From: Pseudomonas oryzae
GTDB lineage: Bacteria > Pseudomonadota > Gammaproteobacteria > Pseudomonadales > Pseudomonadaceae
Direction of reading: 5' to 3'
DNA length: 64,000 nt
NCBI RefSeq assembly: GCF_900104805.1
Contig: NZ_LT629751.1
Span: forward strand, 1,407,001 to 1,471,000
In this document: positions 51,710 to 62,366 of the stretch, one piece after another
Position numbering within the stretch: position 1 is the first letter of the stretch
Layout of the letters: each line of letters begins with the position of its first letter
The notes under the pieces: model-generated
What the model saw: only the letters and a program-made list of their open reading frames with translations
Databases searched by the model: none
Told to the model about the DNA's origin: nothing
Position numbers and translations under genes: made by a program

Positions 51710-53161
51710 TCAGTCCACCGCCTTGAGCATGTCCTCGATGACCTTCTTGGCGTCGCCGAACACCATCATCGACTTGTCCATGTAGAACAGTTCGTTGTCC
51801 AGGCCCGCGTAACCGCTGGCCATCGAGCGCTTGTTGACGATCACGGTGCGCGCCTTGTACGCCTCGAGGATCGGCATGCCGGCAATCGGCGAGTGCGGGT
51901 CGGTCTTCGCCGCCGGGTTGACCACGTCGTTGGCGCCAAGCACCAGCACCACGTCGGTCTGGGCGAACTCGGCGTTGATGTCGTCCATCTCGAACACCTG
52001 CTCGTAGGGCACCTCGGCCTCGGCGAGCAGCACGTTCATGTGCCCCGGCATGCGCCCGGCTACCGGGTGGATGGCGTACTTCACGGTGATGCCGCGGTGG
52101 GTCAGCTTCTCGGTCAGCTCCATCAGCGCGTGCTGGGCGCGGGCCACCGCCAGGCCGTAGCCGGGGACGATGATCACGCTGTCGGCGTTGCCGAGCATGA
52201 ACGCGGCGTCGTCGGCCGAGCCGCTCTTCACCGGGCGCTGCTCCTGGCTGCCGGCCGCGGCGCTGGCGCCGGCTTCGGCGCCGAAGCCACCGAGGATGAC
52301 GTTGAAGAACGAGCGGTTCATCGCCTTGCACATGATGTAGGAGAGGATCGCACCCGAGGAACCGACCAGGCTACCGGCGACGATCAGCATCGAGTTGTTC
52401 AGCGAGAAGCCGATGCCGGCCGCTGCCCAGCCCGAGTAGCTGTTGAGCATCGACACCACCACCGGCATGTCGGCGCCGCCGATGGGGATGATGATCAGCA
52501 CGCCGATCACGAAGGCCAGCGCCACCAGCAGGGCGAAGGCCGCCAGGTTGCCGGTGAAGGTGAACGCCAGGCCGAGACCGAGGATCGCCAGGCCGAAGGC
52601 CAGGTTGAGCCAGTGCTGGCCGGCGAAGGTCACCGGGGCGCCCTGGAACAGGCGGAACTTCTTGCCAAATACAGAGCCGCCGGCCAGCTTGCCGAAGGCG
52701 ATCACCGAACCGGAGAAGGTGATCGCGCCGATGGCCGCACCGAGGAACAGCTCCAGGCGGTTGCCGGCCGGGATCGCGTCACCCAGCTGCGCGACGATGC
52801 CCAGCGACTGCGGCTCGACCACCGCGGCGACGGCGATGAACACCGCGGCCAGGCCGATCATGCTGTGCATGAAGGCGACCAGTTCGGGCATCTTGGTCAT
52901 TTCCACGCGCTTGGCCATCAGGGTGCCGGCCGTGCCGCCCACCAGCAGGCCGAGCAGCACGTAGCCGATGCCGGCGCCTTCGCCCATCTGCGCGCCGAGC
53001 TTGTAGATCAGGCCGACGGTGGTGACGATGGCGAGGCCCATGCCGAGCATGCCGAACAGGTTGCCGCGCCGCGAACTGGTCGGGTGCGAGAGGCCCTTGA
53101 GTGCCTGGATGAAGCAGATGGAGGCGACCAGGTAGAGGGCGGTGATCAGGTTCATGCTCAT
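51710..53161 (-). CDS. pntB: NAD(P) transhydrogenase subunit beta
   Basis: Membrane subunit of proton-translocating transhydrogenase, which forms NADPH from NADH at the cost of the proton gradient. 483 residues. About nine hydrophobic helices occupy the first 290 residues (GIGYVLLGLLVGGTAGTLMA, FTFTGNLAAFALLVALAFVI). The C-terminal NADP-binding domain III has VIIVPGYGLAVARAQHALME and GANDVVNPAAKTDPHSPIAG. The start lies 1 bp from the preceding stop. Complete and standard. Confidence 0.96.
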   Translation of the reverse strand: MSMNLITALYLVASICFIQALKGLSHPTSSRRGNLFGMLGMGLAIVTTVGLIYKLGAQMGEGAGIGYVLLGLLVGGTAGTLMAKRVEMTKMPELVAFMHSMIGLAAVFIAVAAVVEPQSLGIVAQLGDAIPAGNRLELFLGAAIGAITFSGSVIAFGKLAGGSVFGKKFRLFQGAPVTFAGQHWLNLAFGLAILGLGLAFTFTGNLAAFALLVALAFVIGVLIIIPIGGADMPVVVSMLNSYSGWAAAGIGFSLNNSMLIVAGSLVGSSGAILSYIMCKAMNRSFFNVILGGFGAEAGASAAAGSQEQRPVKSGSADDAAFMLGNADSVIIVPGYGLAVARAQHALMELTEKLTHRGITVKYAIHPVAGRMPGHMNVLLAEAEVPYEQVFEMDDINAEFAQTDVVLVLGANDVVNPAAKTDPHSPIAGMPILEAYKARTVIVNKRSMASGYAGLDNELFYMDKSMMVFGDAKKVIEDMLKAVD

Positions 53162-53162
53162 C

Positions 53163-53483
53163 TCAGTGCCCCTGTGCCTGCGCCTTCGGCGCCTTGTCTT
53201 TCTTCTTGAACATTTCCAGCATGCGCCGGGTGACCAGGAAGCCGCCGAACACGTTGACCGCGGCCAGCGCCACGGCCAGGGTGCCCATGGTCTTGCCCAG
53301 GCCGGTTTCGGTCAGCGCGGCGGCCAGCATGGCGCCGACGATGACGATGGCGGAAATCGCGTTGGTCACCGCCATCAGCGGGGTGTGCAGCGCGGGGGTG
53401 ACGTTCCAGACCACGTGGTAGCCAACGTAGATCGCCAGCACGAAGATGATCAGGTTGTAGAGACCGTCGGAGATCGGGTCCAT
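53163..53483 (-). CDS. pntAB: NAD(P) transhydrogenase subunit alpha part 2
   Basis: Small membrane part of the split alpha subunit, 106 residues from MDPISDGLYNLIIFVLAIYV, with three or four membrane helices (TGLGKTMGTLAVALAAVNVF GGF). The frame is open upstream to 53582 but overlaps pntAA and has no family likeness there. Split alpha subunits (three-gene pnt) are usual in Pseudomonas. Confidence 0.94.
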   Translation of the reverse strand: MDPISDGLYNLIIFVLAIYVGYHVVWNVTPALHTPLMAVTNAISAIVIVGAMLAAALTETGLGKTMGTLAVALAAVNVFGGFLVTRRMLEMFKKKDKAPKAQAQGH

Positions 53484-53494
53484 GGCGGTTGTCC

Positions 53495-54667
53495 TTAGGC
53501 AGTTGCTTGGGAGGGCGGGGCGACGGCAGCCACGGGGGCGGAAGCGCCGGCATTGCTTCGCACGAGCTGGCCGTCCGTGCACATCAGGCAGGCAGCGACG
53601 ATGTCGTCTTCGCGATTGAGGTGGAACTTGCCTTCGCCGTCGATGAGCAGCTTGAGGAAGTCCAGCAGGTTGCGCGCGTACAGCGCCGAGGCGTCCGCCG
53701 GCACCAGCGCCGGCAGGTTGCCGTGGCCGACCAGGGTCACGCCGTGCTTGACTACCACCCGGTCGACCTCGGTCAGCGGGCAGTTGCCGCCCTGCGCGGC
53801 GGCCAGGTCGATGACCACCGAGCCCGGCTTCATCGCCGCCACCGTGGCTTCATGCAGCAGGGTCGGCGCCTTGCGCCCGGGGATCAGCGCGGTGGTGATG
53901 ACGATGTCGGCCTGTTTGGCCTTTTCGTGCACCGCCTTGGCCTGGCGCTCCATCCACGACGCCGGCATCGGCCGGGCGTAGCCGCCGACGCCCTGGGCAC
54001 ACTCGCGCTCCTCGTCGGTCTCGAACGGCACGTCGACGAATTTGGCGCCGAGCGACTCGATCTGCTCCTTGACCGCCGGACGCACGTCCGAGGCCTCGAT
54101 CACCGCGCCGAGGCGCTTGGCGGTGGCGATGGCCTGCAGGCCGGCGACGCCAGCGCCGAGCACCAGCACGCGGGCGGCCTTCACCGTACCGGCGGCGGTC
54201 ATCAGCATCGGCATGAAGCGCGGGTAGTGGTTGGCGGCCAGCATCACCGCCTTGTAGCCGGCGATATTGGCCTGGGACGAAAGCACGTCGAGGCTCTGCG
54301 CGCGCGAGGTGCGCGGCGCGGCCTCGAGGGCGAAGGCGGTGATGCCGTGCTCGGTCATGCGCGCCAGGTTGGCGTTGTCGAACGGGTTGAGCATGCCGAC
54401 CAGCACGGCGCCGGGCTGCATCAGGGCCAGTTCGGCGGCGTCGGGGGCGGCGACCTTGAGCACCAGGCCGGCGCCGAAGGCTTCGGCGGCCGAACCGATG
54501 CGCGCGCCGGCGGCGACATAGGCGTCGTCGGGCAGGCTGGCGCGCAGGCCGGCGCAGGCCTGGACGACGACCTGGTGGCCCTGGCCGACGAGTTTCTTCA
54601 CCGTTTCCGGCGTGGCGGCCACGCGGGTTTCCCCGGCGTGGGTTTCGAGGGGGACTCCAACCTGCAT
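53495..54667 (-). CDS. pntAA: NAD(P) transhydrogenase subunit alpha part 1
   Basis: NAD(H)-binding domain I protein, 390 residues, MQVGVPLETHAGETRVAATP. Core motif VLVLGAGVAGLQAIATAKRL, then ASDVRPAVKEQIESLGAKFV and IITTALIPGRKAPTLLHEAT, all typical. First gene of the pnt operon; 11 bp separate it from pntAB. The spacer to the next gene (54668-54784) shows no clear terminator of ETF-QO. Confidence 0.96.
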   Translation of the reverse strand: MQVGVPLETHAGETRVAATPETVKKLVGQGHQVVVQACAGLRASLPDDAYVAAGARIGSAAEAFGAGLVLKVAAPDAAELALMQPGAVLVGMLNPFDNANLARMTEHGITAFALEAAPRTSRAQSLDVLSSQANIAGYKAVMLAANHYPRFMPMLMTAAGTVKAARVLVLGAGVAGLQAIATAKRLGAVIEASDVRPAVKEQIESLGAKFVDVPFETDEERECAQGVGGYARPMPASWMERQAKAVHEKAKQADIVITTALIPGRKAPTLLHEATVAAMKPGSVVIDLAAAQGGNCPLTEVDRVVVKHGVTLVGHGNLPALVPADASALYARNLLDFLKLLIDGEGKFHLNREDDIVAACLMCTDGQLVRSNAGASAPVAAVAPPSQATA

Positions 54668-54784
54668 TTCGTTTCCTCAAGCTAGGTCAACAAGCGCGCC
54701 CGCCTGGCAGTTGACAAGGCGCGCGCAGCAAAGAACTCCCGCGCCGCGAAGGCATGGAAGGGTCGGGCTGGGAAGGGGGCTACA

Positions 54785-56440
54785 TCACATGTTGGGATAG
54801 GTCGGTCCGCCGGTGCCTTCCGGCGTTACCCAAGTGATGTTCTGCGCCGGGTCCTTGATATCGCAGGTCTTGCAGTGCACGCAGTTCTGCGCGTTGATCT
54901 GGAACTTCTTCTCGCCGCTTTCCAGGGTGACGATCTCGTACACCCCGGCCGGGCAGTAGCGCTGCGCTGGCTCGTCGTACAGCGGCAGGTTCTTCACCAA
55001 CGGGATGCTCGGATCGGCCAGCTTCAGATGGCAGGGCTGGTCTTCCTCGTGGTTGGTGTTGGAGAGGAACACCGAGGACAGTTTGTCGAAGCTGAGCTTG
55101 CCGTCCGGTTTGGGGTAGTCGATCTTCGCGCACGCGGCAGCCGGCTTGAGGGTGGCGTGGTCCGGCTGGTTGTCGCGCAGGGTCAGCGGGATCTTGCCGC
55201 TGAACAGGTTCTGGTCGACGAAGTTGAACGCCCCGCCGAGCACCGCGCCGAACTTGTGGATCGCTGCGCCGAAGTTGCGGCTGCGGAACAGCTCGTCGTA
55301 CAGCCAGCTGTCCTCGAAGGCCTTGACGTAGTTGTTCAGCTCGTCGCCGCTCTCGCTGCCGGCGCCCAGCGCCTCGACGATGGCCTCGGCGGCCAGCATG
55401 CCGGACTTCATCGCGGTGTGGCTGCCCTTGATCTTGGCGAAGTTGAGGGTGCCTAGGTCGCAGCCGATCAGCGCGCCGCCGGGGAACACCATCTTCGGCA
55501 GCGAGTTGAGGCCGCCCTTGCAGATGGCGCGGGCGCCGTAGCTGATGCGCTTGCCGCCTTCCAGATACTGCTTGATCACCGGGTGGTGCTTGTAGCGCTG
55601 GAACTCATCGAACGGCGACAGGTAGGGGTTGCTGTAGGACAGGTCGACGATCAGGCCCACCACCACCTGGTGGTTCTCCAGGTGGTAGAGGAAGGAGCCG
55701 CCGGGGTTCTCGTCGTTCAGCGGCCAGCCGGCGGTGTGCACCACCAGGCCCTGCTCGTGCTTGGCCGGGTCGATCTCCCACAGCTCCTTGATGCCGATGC
55801 CGTAGTGCTGGGCGTCGGCCTGGGCGTCGAGCTTGTATTTGCTGATCAGCTGCTTGCCGATATGGCCGCGGCAGCCCTCGGCGAACAGGGTGTACTTGGC
55901 GCGCAGTTCCATGCCCGGGGTGTACAGGCCGTCCTTGGGCTTGCCTGCGTGGTCGACGCCGAGATCGCCGGTGACGATGCCGCGTACCACGCCCTGCTCG
56001 TCGATCAGCGCTTCCTGGGCGGCGAAGCCCGGGTAGATCTCGACGCCGAGATTCTCGGCCTGCTGGGCCAGCCAGCGACACAGGTTGCCGAGGGAGATGA
56101 TGTAGTTGCCTTCGTTGTGCATGGTCTTGGGCACAGCGAAGTCGGGGATCTTGGTGGCGGCGTTGCCACTCTTCAGCAGATAGATATCGTCGCGCTTGAC
56201 CGGGGTATTCAGCGGGGCGCCGAGGGCCTGCCAGTCGGGGAACAGCTCATTGAGCGCGCGCGGCTCGAATACCGCCCCGGAGAGGATATGGGCGCCGACT
56301 TCGGAGCCTTTCTCCACCACGCAGACGCTGAGCTCCTGGCCGGCTTCGGCGGCCTTTTGCTTCAGGCGGCAGGAGGCGGAGAGCCCGGCGGGGCCGGCTC
56401 CGACGATGACGACGTCGAATTCCATGTATTCGCGTTGCAT
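54785..56440 (-). CDS. Electron transfer flavoprotein-ubiquinone oxidoreductase
   Basis: Membrane-associated FAD and 4Fe-4S protein that passes electrons from ETF to ubiquinone. 551 residues. FAD motif: [20 protein letters not shown] at the start. Quinone-binding and membrane-surface regions follow. The ferredoxin-like C-terminus [20 protein letters not shown] and [20 protein letters not shown] has the cluster cysteines. Start at [11 protein letters not shown] follows AGGA; a Met five codons later is possible. Transcribed after etfA but separated by a terminator. Confidence 0.95.
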   Translation of the reverse strand: MQREYMEFDVVIVGAGPAGLSASCRLKQKAAEAGQELSVCVVEKGSEVGAHILSGAVFEPRALNELFPDWQALGAPLNTPVKRDDIYLLKSGNAATKIPDFAVPKTMHNEGNYIISLGNLCRWLAQQAENLGVEIYPGFAAQEALIDEQGVVRGIVTGDLGVDHAGKPKDGLYTPGMELRAKYTLFAEGCRGHIGKQLISKYKLDAQADAQHYGIGIKELWEIDPAKHEQGLVVHTAGWPLNDENPGGSFLYHLENHQVVVGLIVDLSYSNPYLSPFDEFQRYKHHPVIKQYLEGGKRISYGARAICKGGLNSLPKMVFPGGALIGCDLGTLNFAKIKGSHTAMKSGMLAAEAIVEALGAGSESGDELNNYVKAFEDSWLYDELFRSRNFGAAIHKFGAVLGGAFNFVDQNLFSGKIPLTLRDNQPDHATLKPAAACAKIDYPKPDGKLSFDKLSSVFLSNTNHEEDQPCHLKLADPSIPLVKNLPLYDEPAQRYCPAGVYEIVTLESGEKKFQINAQNCVHCKTCDIKDPAQNITWVTPEGTGGPTYPNM

Positions 56441-56478
56441 TTCTTATCCTCAATCACTCTTCGCGGAAACTCGCGGAC

Positions 56479-56505
56479 AAAAAATGGGCAATGCGAGTTG
56501 CCCAT
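56479..56505 (-). terminator. Rho-independent terminator after etfA
   Basis: Minus strand: ATGGGCAA, 6-base loop, TTGCCCAT, then TTTTT. It lies about 62 bp after the etfA stop and before the ETF-QO start, so etfBA ends here. Confidence 0.85.
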
Positions 56506-56567
56506 GCCCTGAGAACCCTTTGCCTGTACCAAGGGCAAAAACGGCTGCTTGCGCAGCGTGGTGTGGA

Positions 56568-57518
56568 TCAGCCGAGCAGACTGCTCAATTCCGGCACCGC
56601 CACGAACAGGTCGGCGACCAGGCCGTAGTCGGCGACCTGGAAGATCGGCGCTTCCTCGTCCTTGTTGATCGCCACGATCACCTTGGAGTCCTTCATGCCG
56701 GCCAGGTGCTGGATGGCGCCGGAGATGCCGACGGCCACATACAGCTGCGGCGCGACGATCTTGCCGGTCTGGCCGACCTGCATGTCGTTGGGCACGAAGC
56801 CGGCATCCACCGCCGCGCGCGAGGCGCCCACCGCGGCGCCGAGCTTGTCGGCCAGGCCGTAGAGCAGGGCGAAGTTGTCGCCGTTCTGCATGCCGCGACC
56901 GCCGGACACCACCACCTTGGCGCCGGTCAGCTCGGGGCGCTCGGACTTGGCCAGCTCCTCGCCGACGAAGCTGGACACGCCGGCATCGCAGGCGGCGCCG
57001 ACGGTCTCGATGGAAGCGCTGCCGACCTCGGTGGCCACGGCGTCGAAGCCGGTGCTGCGTACGGTGATCACCTTGACCGCCGCGCTGGACTGCACGGTGG
57101 CGATGGCGTTGCCGGCATAGATCGGCCGCTGGAAGGTGTCGGCGCCGATGACCTTGGTGATCTCGGAGATCTGCTCGACATCGAGCAGGGCGGCCACGCG
57201 CGGCAACACGTTCTTGCCGTTGCTGGTGGCCGGGGCCAGCACGTGGCTGTAGGCACCACGGGCTCCCTGCTCTGGAACCAGTTGCACGATCAGCGGCGCC
57301 AGGTTTTCCGGCAGCTGATGGGCGAAGGCGGCGCTGTCGGCGACCAACACCTTGGCCACGCCGGCGACCTGGGAGGCGGCTTCGGCCACCGCGCCGCAGT
57401 TGGAGCCGGCGACCAGCAGGTGGACGTCGCCACCGATCTGTTGGGCGGCAGCCACGGTGTTGAGGGTGGCGGCGGCCAGGGCACTGTTGTTGTGTTCAGC
57501 GATTACCAGGATTGCCAT
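56568..57518 (-). CDS. etfA: Electron transfer flavoprotein alpha subunit
   Basis: FAD-binding subunit of ETF, acceptor of acyl-CoA dehydrogenases. 316 residues, [20 protein letters not shown]. The FAD-domain signature is [20 protein letters not shown] and [20 protein letters not shown] with [20 protein letters not shown]. Follows etfB by 1 bp; same operon. Confidence 0.96.
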   Translation of the reverse strand: MAILVIAEHNNSALAAATLNTVAAAQQIGGDVHLLVAGSNCGAVAEAASQVAGVAKVLVADSAAFAHQLPENLAPLIVQLVPEQGARGAYSHVLAPATSNGKNVLPRVAALLDVEQISEITKVIGADTFQRPIYAGNAIATVQSSAAVKVITVRSTGFDAVATEVGSASIETVGAACDAGVSSFVGEELAKSERPELTGAKVVVSGGRGMQNGDNFALLYGLADKLGAAVGASRAAVDAGFVPNDMQVGQTGKIVAPQLYVAVGISGAIQHLAGMKDSKVIVAINKDEEAPIFQVADYGLVADLFVAVPELSSLLG

Positions 57519-57519
57519 C

Positions 57520-58269
57520 TCAGATCACCTTCGCTTCGTTCTTCAGTTTCTCGACCAGTTCGGCCACCGACTTGACCTTGATCCCGGCGCTGCGCGCGGC
57601 CGGTGCCTCGACCTTGAGGGTCTTCAGCGTCGAGGTGGTGGACACGCCCAGAGCGTCCGGAGTCAGCACGTCGAGCGGCTTTTTCTTGGCCTTCATGATG
57701 TTCGGCAGCGAGGCGTAGCGCGGCTCGTTGAGGCGCAGGTCGGTGGTGACGATGGCCGGCAGGTTGAGGGAAACGGTCTGCAGGCCGCCGTCGATCTCGC
57801 GGGTGACGTTGACCTTGTCGCCGGTGACCTCGACCTTGGATGCGAAGGTGCCCTGGGCGAAGCCGGTCAGCGCGGCGAGCATCTGCCCGGTCTGGTTGTT
57901 GTCGCTGTCGATGGCCTGCTTGCCGAGGATGACCAGCTGCGGCTGCTCCTTGTCGACCACGGCTTTCAATAGCTTGGCGACGGCCAGCGAGCCCAGCTCC
58001 TCGTTGCTCTCGACCAGCACGGCACGGTCGGCGCCGAGGGCCAGGGCGGTGCGCAGCTGCTCCTGGGCGGTGGCCGGGCCGATGGACACCACGACGATTT
58101 CGCTGGCGATGCCCTTCTCCTTCAAGCGCACGGCTTCTTCCACGGCGATCTCGCAGAAGGGGTTCATGGACATTTTCACGTTGGCGAGGTCAACGCCGGA
58201 GTTGTCCGCCTTGACGCGGACCTTGACGTTGTAATCGACCACGCGTTTGATGGCGACGAGGGTTTTCAT
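57520..58269 (-). CDS. etfB: Electron transfer flavoprotein beta subunit
   Basis: AMP-binding ETF subunit, 249 residues from [20 protein letters not shown]; the in-frame start at 58323 is 18 codons too early and lacks a ribosome site, while GGAG precedes the chosen one. Signature [20 protein letters not shown] and [20 protein letters not shown], plus the recognition-loop region [20 protein letters not shown]. First gene of etfBA. Confidence 0.96.
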   Translation of the reverse strand: MKTLVAIKRVVDYNVKVRVKADNSGVDLANVKMSMNPFCEIAVEEAVRLKEKGIASEIVVVSIGPATAQEQLRTALALGADRAVLVESNEELGSLAVAKLLKAVVDKEQPQLVILGKQAIDSDNNQTGQMLAALTGFAQGTFASKVEVTGDKVNVTREIDGGLQTVSLNLPAIVTTDLRLNEPRYASLPNIMKAKKKPLDVLTPDALGVSTTSTLKTLKVEAPAARSAGIKVKSVAELVEKLKNEAKVI

Positions 58270-58331
58270 GGCAGCCTCCAGAAAGGAAAGAGGGCCGGAG
58301 CGGCAAAGGCGGCTCCGGCGCAAGAGCAGCG

Positions 58332-59570
58332 TCAGAGATCGCCGAGTTGCTCGATGACACCTTGGGCCTTGAGCTCGGCAAGGCGGACGTCATCCAGCCC
58401 GAGACGGCGCTTGAGCACGTCATCGGTGTGCTCACCGAGTTGCGGTGCCGGACGCTGGTACTCCACCGGGGTGTCGGACAGTTTGACCGGGCTACCGACC
58501 ATGCGGAATCCGGGGTTCAGAGCATGGGGAATGTCGACCAGCATGTCGCGGGCCAGCACCTGCGGCTCGTCCAGGGCCCGGCCGATGTCATTGATCACAC
58601 CGACCGGCACCTTGACCGCATGGATTCTGGTAACCCAGTTGTCGGCCGTATCACTCAGAAAGTGTTCGGCCAGCTTCTCGACGAGCACCACACGGTTACG
58701 CACTCGATCAGCGTTCTTGGTGAACCTCAAGTCCTGGGGCAGTTCCGGCAAGCAGATAGCCTCGCACAACGCGACAAACTGGCTGTCGTTGCCGCAGGCG
58801 ATGATGAAATCCCTATCGCTTGCGGAGAACACCTGGTACGGCACGATATTGACGTGGGCGTTGCCCAGTCGGCCGGGCGAGCGCCCGGTGCTGAGGTAGT
58901 TCTGGCTCTGGTTGCCGAGCATCGCCACCTGCACGTCCAGCAGCGCCATGTCGCAATGCTGGCCACGTCCGGTTTTCTCGCGCGCAAGTAACGCGGCCTG
59001 GATGGCTATGACGGAATACAGGCCGGTCATCACGTCCGACACTGCGACACCCACTTTCTGCGGGCCGGCCCCGGGCACGCCATCTTTCTCGCCGGTGATG
59101 CTCATCAGGCCGCCCATGCCCTGGATGATGAAGTCGTAGCCGGGCTCTTCCGCACGCGGGCCCGTCAGCCCGAAGCCGGTGATGGAGCAGTACACCAGGC
59201 GCGGATTGAGCTTCGCCAGGTTCTCGTAGTCCAGCCCGTACTTGGCCAGCGAACCGGCCTTGTAGTTCTCGATCAGCACATCGCATTCGCAAGCCAGGGC
59301 ACGTACCAGCGCCTGGCCTTCGGGAGTCGCTAGGTTCAATGCCACCGACAGCTTGTTGCGGTTGGTCGATTGGTAATAGGAAGCTTCGGGACTGTCCGCG
59401 CCATCCGCGGTCTTCATGAAGGGCGGACCCCAGCCGCGGGTGTCGTCGCCCACGCCAGGCCGCTCGATCTTGATCACTTCCGCTCCCAGATCCGCCAGCA
59501 CTTGGCCGCACCAGGGGCCGGCTAGTACGCGGCTGAGGTCGAGTACGCGATATCCGCTTAATGCACCCAT
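58332..59570 (-). CDS. Class III (CaiB/BaiF) CoA-transferase
   Basis: Moves CoA between acids by a formyl-CoA-transferase-like mechanism. 412 residues: [40 protein letters not shown], and the catalytic Asp in [20 protein letters not shown]. Last gene of the operon thiolase-dehydrogenase-hydratase direction (29 bp after the thiolase stop). Presence with beta-oxidation genes suggests it loads CoA on the pathway's starting acid; candidates are dicarboxylic or aromatic-derived acids (glutarate-type transferases are close relatives). Substrate not deducible. Confidence 0.87.
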   Translation of the reverse strand: MGALSGYRVLDLSRVLAGPWCGQVLADLGAEVIKIERPGVGDDTRGWGPPFMKTADGADSPEASYYQSTNRNKLSVALNLATPEGQALVRALACECDVLIENYKAGSLAKYGLDYENLAKLNPRLVYCSITGFGLTGPRAEEPGYDFIIQGMGGLMSITGEKDGVPGAGPQKVGVAVSDVMTGLYSVIAIQAALLAREKTGRGQHCDMALLDVQVAMLGNQSQNYLSTGRSPGRLGNAHVNIVPYQVFSASDRDFIIACGNDSQFVALCEAICLPELPQDLRFTKNADRVRNRVVLVEKLAEHFLSDTADNWVTRIHAVKVPVGVINDIGRALDEPQVLARDMLVDIPHALNPGFRMVGSPVKLSDTPVEYQRPAPQLGEHTDDVLKRRLGLDDVRLAELKAQGVIEQLGDL

Positions 59571-59598
59571 TTTTATCTCACCTTCTTTAGCTGCGCAG

Positions 59599-60801
59599 TC
59601 ACACGCGCTCGATGACCATCGCCAGCCCTTGGCCGACTCCGATGCACAAACTCACCACAGCGTAACGCTGGCCGCTGCGCTGCAACTGTCGCGCAGCGCT
59701 CAGCGCCAGGCGCGCGCCGGACGCTCCCAGCGGGTGGCCCACAGCAATGGCTCCGCCGTTGGGGTTGACCCGCGGATCGTCGAAGGCCACCCCTAGAGCG
59801 CTCAGGCAGCCGAGCACCTGGGAGGCGAAGGCCTCGTTGATCTCGATGATGCCCATATCCGCCAGGCCGAGCCCGGCCCGGGCCAAGGCCTTGTTGATTG
59901 CCTCCACCGGACCGACGCCCATGATGCGCGGCTCCACACCCACCGCTGCGGCCGACAGCACGCGCGCCATAGGCACCAGGCCATAACGCTCACCCGCTGC
60001 TGCGGACCCGATCAGCAGCGCGGCAGCGCCGTCGTTCACGCCCGAGGCGTTGCCGGCGGTGACCACGCCGCCCTCGGACAGCGGCTTCAGGCGTGCCAGG
60101 GCCGCCTCGTCGGACTCCGGCCGCGGATGTTCGTCCTGCTCGACCACGTTCGGCGGGGTCTTGCGTCCGGTGGAAACGCTCACCGGGACGATCTCGTCGT
60201 TGAAGAAGCCGGCTTGGCGAGCGGCCTCGTAACGCGCCTGGGAAGCGGCGGCGAAGCGGTCGGCTTGCTCGCGGCTGATGCCGTACTCACGGGCCACGTT
60301 GTCGCCGGTCTGCGGCATGCTGTCGTTGCCGAAGGCGGCGACGATCTTCGGATTCGGGAAGCGAGCGCCGATGGTGCTGTCGAACACCGTGAGGTCGCGG
60401 CTGTAGGCCGTCTCGGCCTTGGCCATCACGAAGGGCGCGCGCGACATGCTTTCCACGCCGCCGGCCACGAACAGCTCGCCCTCACCGCAGGTCACCGCCC
60501 GCGCCGCGTCGATGATCGCCGCCAGGCCGCTGGCGCACAGGCGGTTGACCGTCTGCCCAGGCACCGTCACCGGCAGGCCCGCGAGCAGTGCGGCATGGCG
60601 CGCCACGTTGCGGCTGTCCTCGCCGGCCTGGTTGGTGTTGCCGAGGAGCACGTCCTCGATGGCATCGCCCGGCACGCCGTGGCGGTCCAGCAGTTCGCGG
60701 ATCACATGCGCGGCCAGGTCGTCCGGACGCACCGGCGCCAGGGCGCCGCCATGTCGTCCGAAGGGCGTGCGCAGGCCGGCGTACAGGAAAGCATTGAGCA
60801 T
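59599..60801 (-). CDS. Acetyl-CoA acyltransferase (3-oxoadipyl-CoA thiolase-like)
   Basis: Degradative thiolase, 400 residues from MLNAFLYAGLRTPFGRHGGA, preceded by GAGGAG; the frame extends 12 codons upstream without likeness. Active sites: Cys in TVNRLCASGLAAIIDAARAV, His in AIAVGHPLGASGARLALSAA, and Cys in SLCIGVGQGLAMV. The GVGQG end and NPNGGAIAVGHP are shared with PcaF/PaaJ, which cleave 3-oxoadipyl-CoA to succinyl- and acetyl-CoA. With PaaH- and PaaF-like neighbours, a C6-C8 dicarboxylyl-CoA route is likely, but an ordinary beta-oxidation thiolase cannot be excluded. Confidence 0.87.
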   Translation of the reverse strand: MLNAFLYAGLRTPFGRHGGALAPVRPDDLAAHVIRELLDRHGVPGDAIEDVLLGNTNQAGEDSRNVARHAALLAGLPVTVPGQTVNRLCASGLAAIIDAARAVTCGEGELFVAGGVESMSRAPFVMAKAETAYSRDLTVFDSTIGARFPNPKIVAAFGNDSMPQTGDNVAREYGISREQADRFAAASQARYEAARQAGFFNDEIVPVSVSTGRKTPPNVVEQDEHPRPESDEAALARLKPLSEGGVVTAGNASGVNDGAAALLIGSAAAGERYGLVPMARVLSAAAVGVEPRIMGVGPVEAINKALARAGLGLADMGIIEINEAFASQVLGCLSALGVAFDDPRVNPNGGAIAVGHPLGASGARLALSAARQLQRSGQRYAVVSLCIGVGQGLAMVIERV

Positions 60802-60833
60802 CGAAGGCTCCTCGTTAAAGTGAAAGTGAAGAC

Positions 60834-62363
60834 TCAACCCAGCGCCGGTTCGGCATGGCGCAGCGATAGGCCGAGGGCGGCCCGGCGGCGCAGCCAGGGC
60901 CCCGGGCGGTAGCGGGCGTCGCCGGTCAGCGCGGTCATCCGATCGAGAATCAGCAGGAGGCGCGCGGCGCCGACACTGTCGCCCCAGGCCAGCGGTCCCT
61001 GCGGATAACCCAGGCCACGGCGTACGCCTTCGTCGAGATCGTCCACGCTGGCGATGCGTTGCTGCACGATGTCACCGGCCAGGTTGACGATCATCGCCAG
61101 CATGCGCTGGGCGATGAAGCCGACGCTGTCGTTGATCACGGTGACCCCGACGCCGTCGCCGGCCAGAAGCGCATGGGCCGCAGCGCGCATCGCCGGAGAG
61201 GTCGCCGGGGACTGCATCAGGCAGCGGTGGCGCATCGGGTCGAGCAGCAGGTCGATGCACAGCGTCCGCGCCGGATCGGTGGCGAAGCGGGAGCAAGCGC
61301 TGGTCGCGTCGATGCCGTAGGGCGCCAGCAGGCATAGCGCCTCGCGCGATGGCGTGGTGCCCTGCTCAATGCGCGCGCCGAGCTGCTCCAGCAAACCGGT
61401 CAGTCGTTCGCGGTCGGTGTCGTTTTCGGCGCCGATCCACACCGGCGGCAACGTTTCCACCGTCGGCACCGCCTGCGGCGCCGGCGGATCGATCATCTGC
61501 CCGTCCTGATAGCGGTAGAAGCCACGACCCACCTTGCGCCCCACATGGCCGGCCTCGAGCATCAGCCGGGTCAGCGGCGAGGGACGGTAGCGCGGCTCCT
61601 GGTAGAACTGGTTGTAGATCGACTCGATCACCGGATGCGACACGTCCAGCGCGGTCAGGTCGAACAGCTCCAGCGGGCCCATGCGGAAGCCCAGGCCCTC
61701 GCGCAGGACGCGGTCGATATCTGCCGGCTCGGCAACGCCTTCCCGGAGAATCTGCAGCGCCTCGGTGCTGTAGGCGCGGCCGGCGTGGTTGATGATGAAT
61801 CCGGGGGTGTCCTTGGCGCGGATGCCGCGATGGCCCATGCGCGCCGCCAGCGCCTGCAGGCAATCGCCCACCTGCGCGTCGGTGGCCAGGCCGTCGATCA
61901 CCTCGACCACCTTCATCAGCGGTACCGGGTTGAAGAAGTGGAAGCCGGCCACCCGTTCGGGGTGGCGGCAGCCACGCGCGATGCTGGTGACCGAGAACGA
62001 CGAAGTGTTGGTGGCCAGGATGCAATCCGCGGAGACCACGGCCTCCAGCTCGCCGAGCAACGCCTGCTTGGCATCCAGGCGCTCGACGATGGCCTCGACC
62101 ACCAGTTGTGTATCAGCCAGTTCTTGCAAGGTGCCGGCCACCTGCAGGCGCCCCAGAGTGGCCTCGACATCGGCGCCGCTGAGCTTGCCCTTGTCTGCCA
62201 GCTTGCCGAGGGTGCGCGCCAGGTTGTCACGGGCGACCTGCGCTGCGCCTTCGCGGGCATCGAAGAGTTTCACCTGGATGCCGGCCTGCGCGGCGATCTG
62301 GGCGATACCGCTGCCCATCACACCGGTACCAACGATGGCCATGCGATCGATAATACGAGTCAT
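60834..62363 (-). CDS. 3-hydroxyacyl-CoA dehydrogenase, PaaH-like
   Basis: NAD-dependent dehydrogenase of 509 residues with the long two-unit layout of PaaH. NAD motif: MAIVGTGVMGSGIAQIAAQA; NTSSFSVTSIARGCRHPERV and GFHFFNPVPLMKVVEVIDGL hold the catalytic Ser, His and Asn region; KDTPGFIINHAGRAYSTEAL closes the first catalytic half. A second, degenerate C-terminal helical domain (DSVGFIAQRMLAMIVNLAGD) follows. It starts 3 bp after the hydratase stop, so the two are translationally linked. Confidence 0.9.
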   Translation of the reverse strand: MTRIIDRMAIVGTGVMGSGIAQIAAQAGIQVKLFDAREGAAQVARDNLARTLGKLADKGKLSGADVEATLGRLQVAGTLQELADTQLVVEAIVERLDAKQALLGELEAVVSADCILATNTSSFSVTSIARGCRHPERVAGFHFFNPVPLMKVVEVIDGLATDAQVGDCLQALAARMGHRGIRAKDTPGFIINHAGRAYSTEALQILREGVAEPADIDRVLREGLGFRMGPLELFDLTALDVSHPVIESIYNQFYQEPRYRPSPLTRLMLEAGHVGRKVGRGFYRYQDGQMIDPPAPQAVPTVETLPPVWIGAENDTDRERLTGLLEQLGARIEQGTTPSREALCLLAPYGIDATSACSRFATDPARTLCIDLLLDPMRHRCLMQSPATSPAMRAAAHALLAGDGVGVTVINDSVGFIAQRMLAMIVNLAGDIVQQRIASVDDLDEGVRRGLGYPQGPLAWGDSVGAARLLLILDRMTALTGDARYRPGPWLRRRAALGLSLRHAEPALG

Positions 62364-62366
62364 GTC

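Noticed and set aside
51641-54685. Very long plus-strand frames opposite pntB and pntAA
   Set aside because: His/Arg/Asp-rich antisense noise caused by third-position GC bias; the minus-strand genes are unmistakable.
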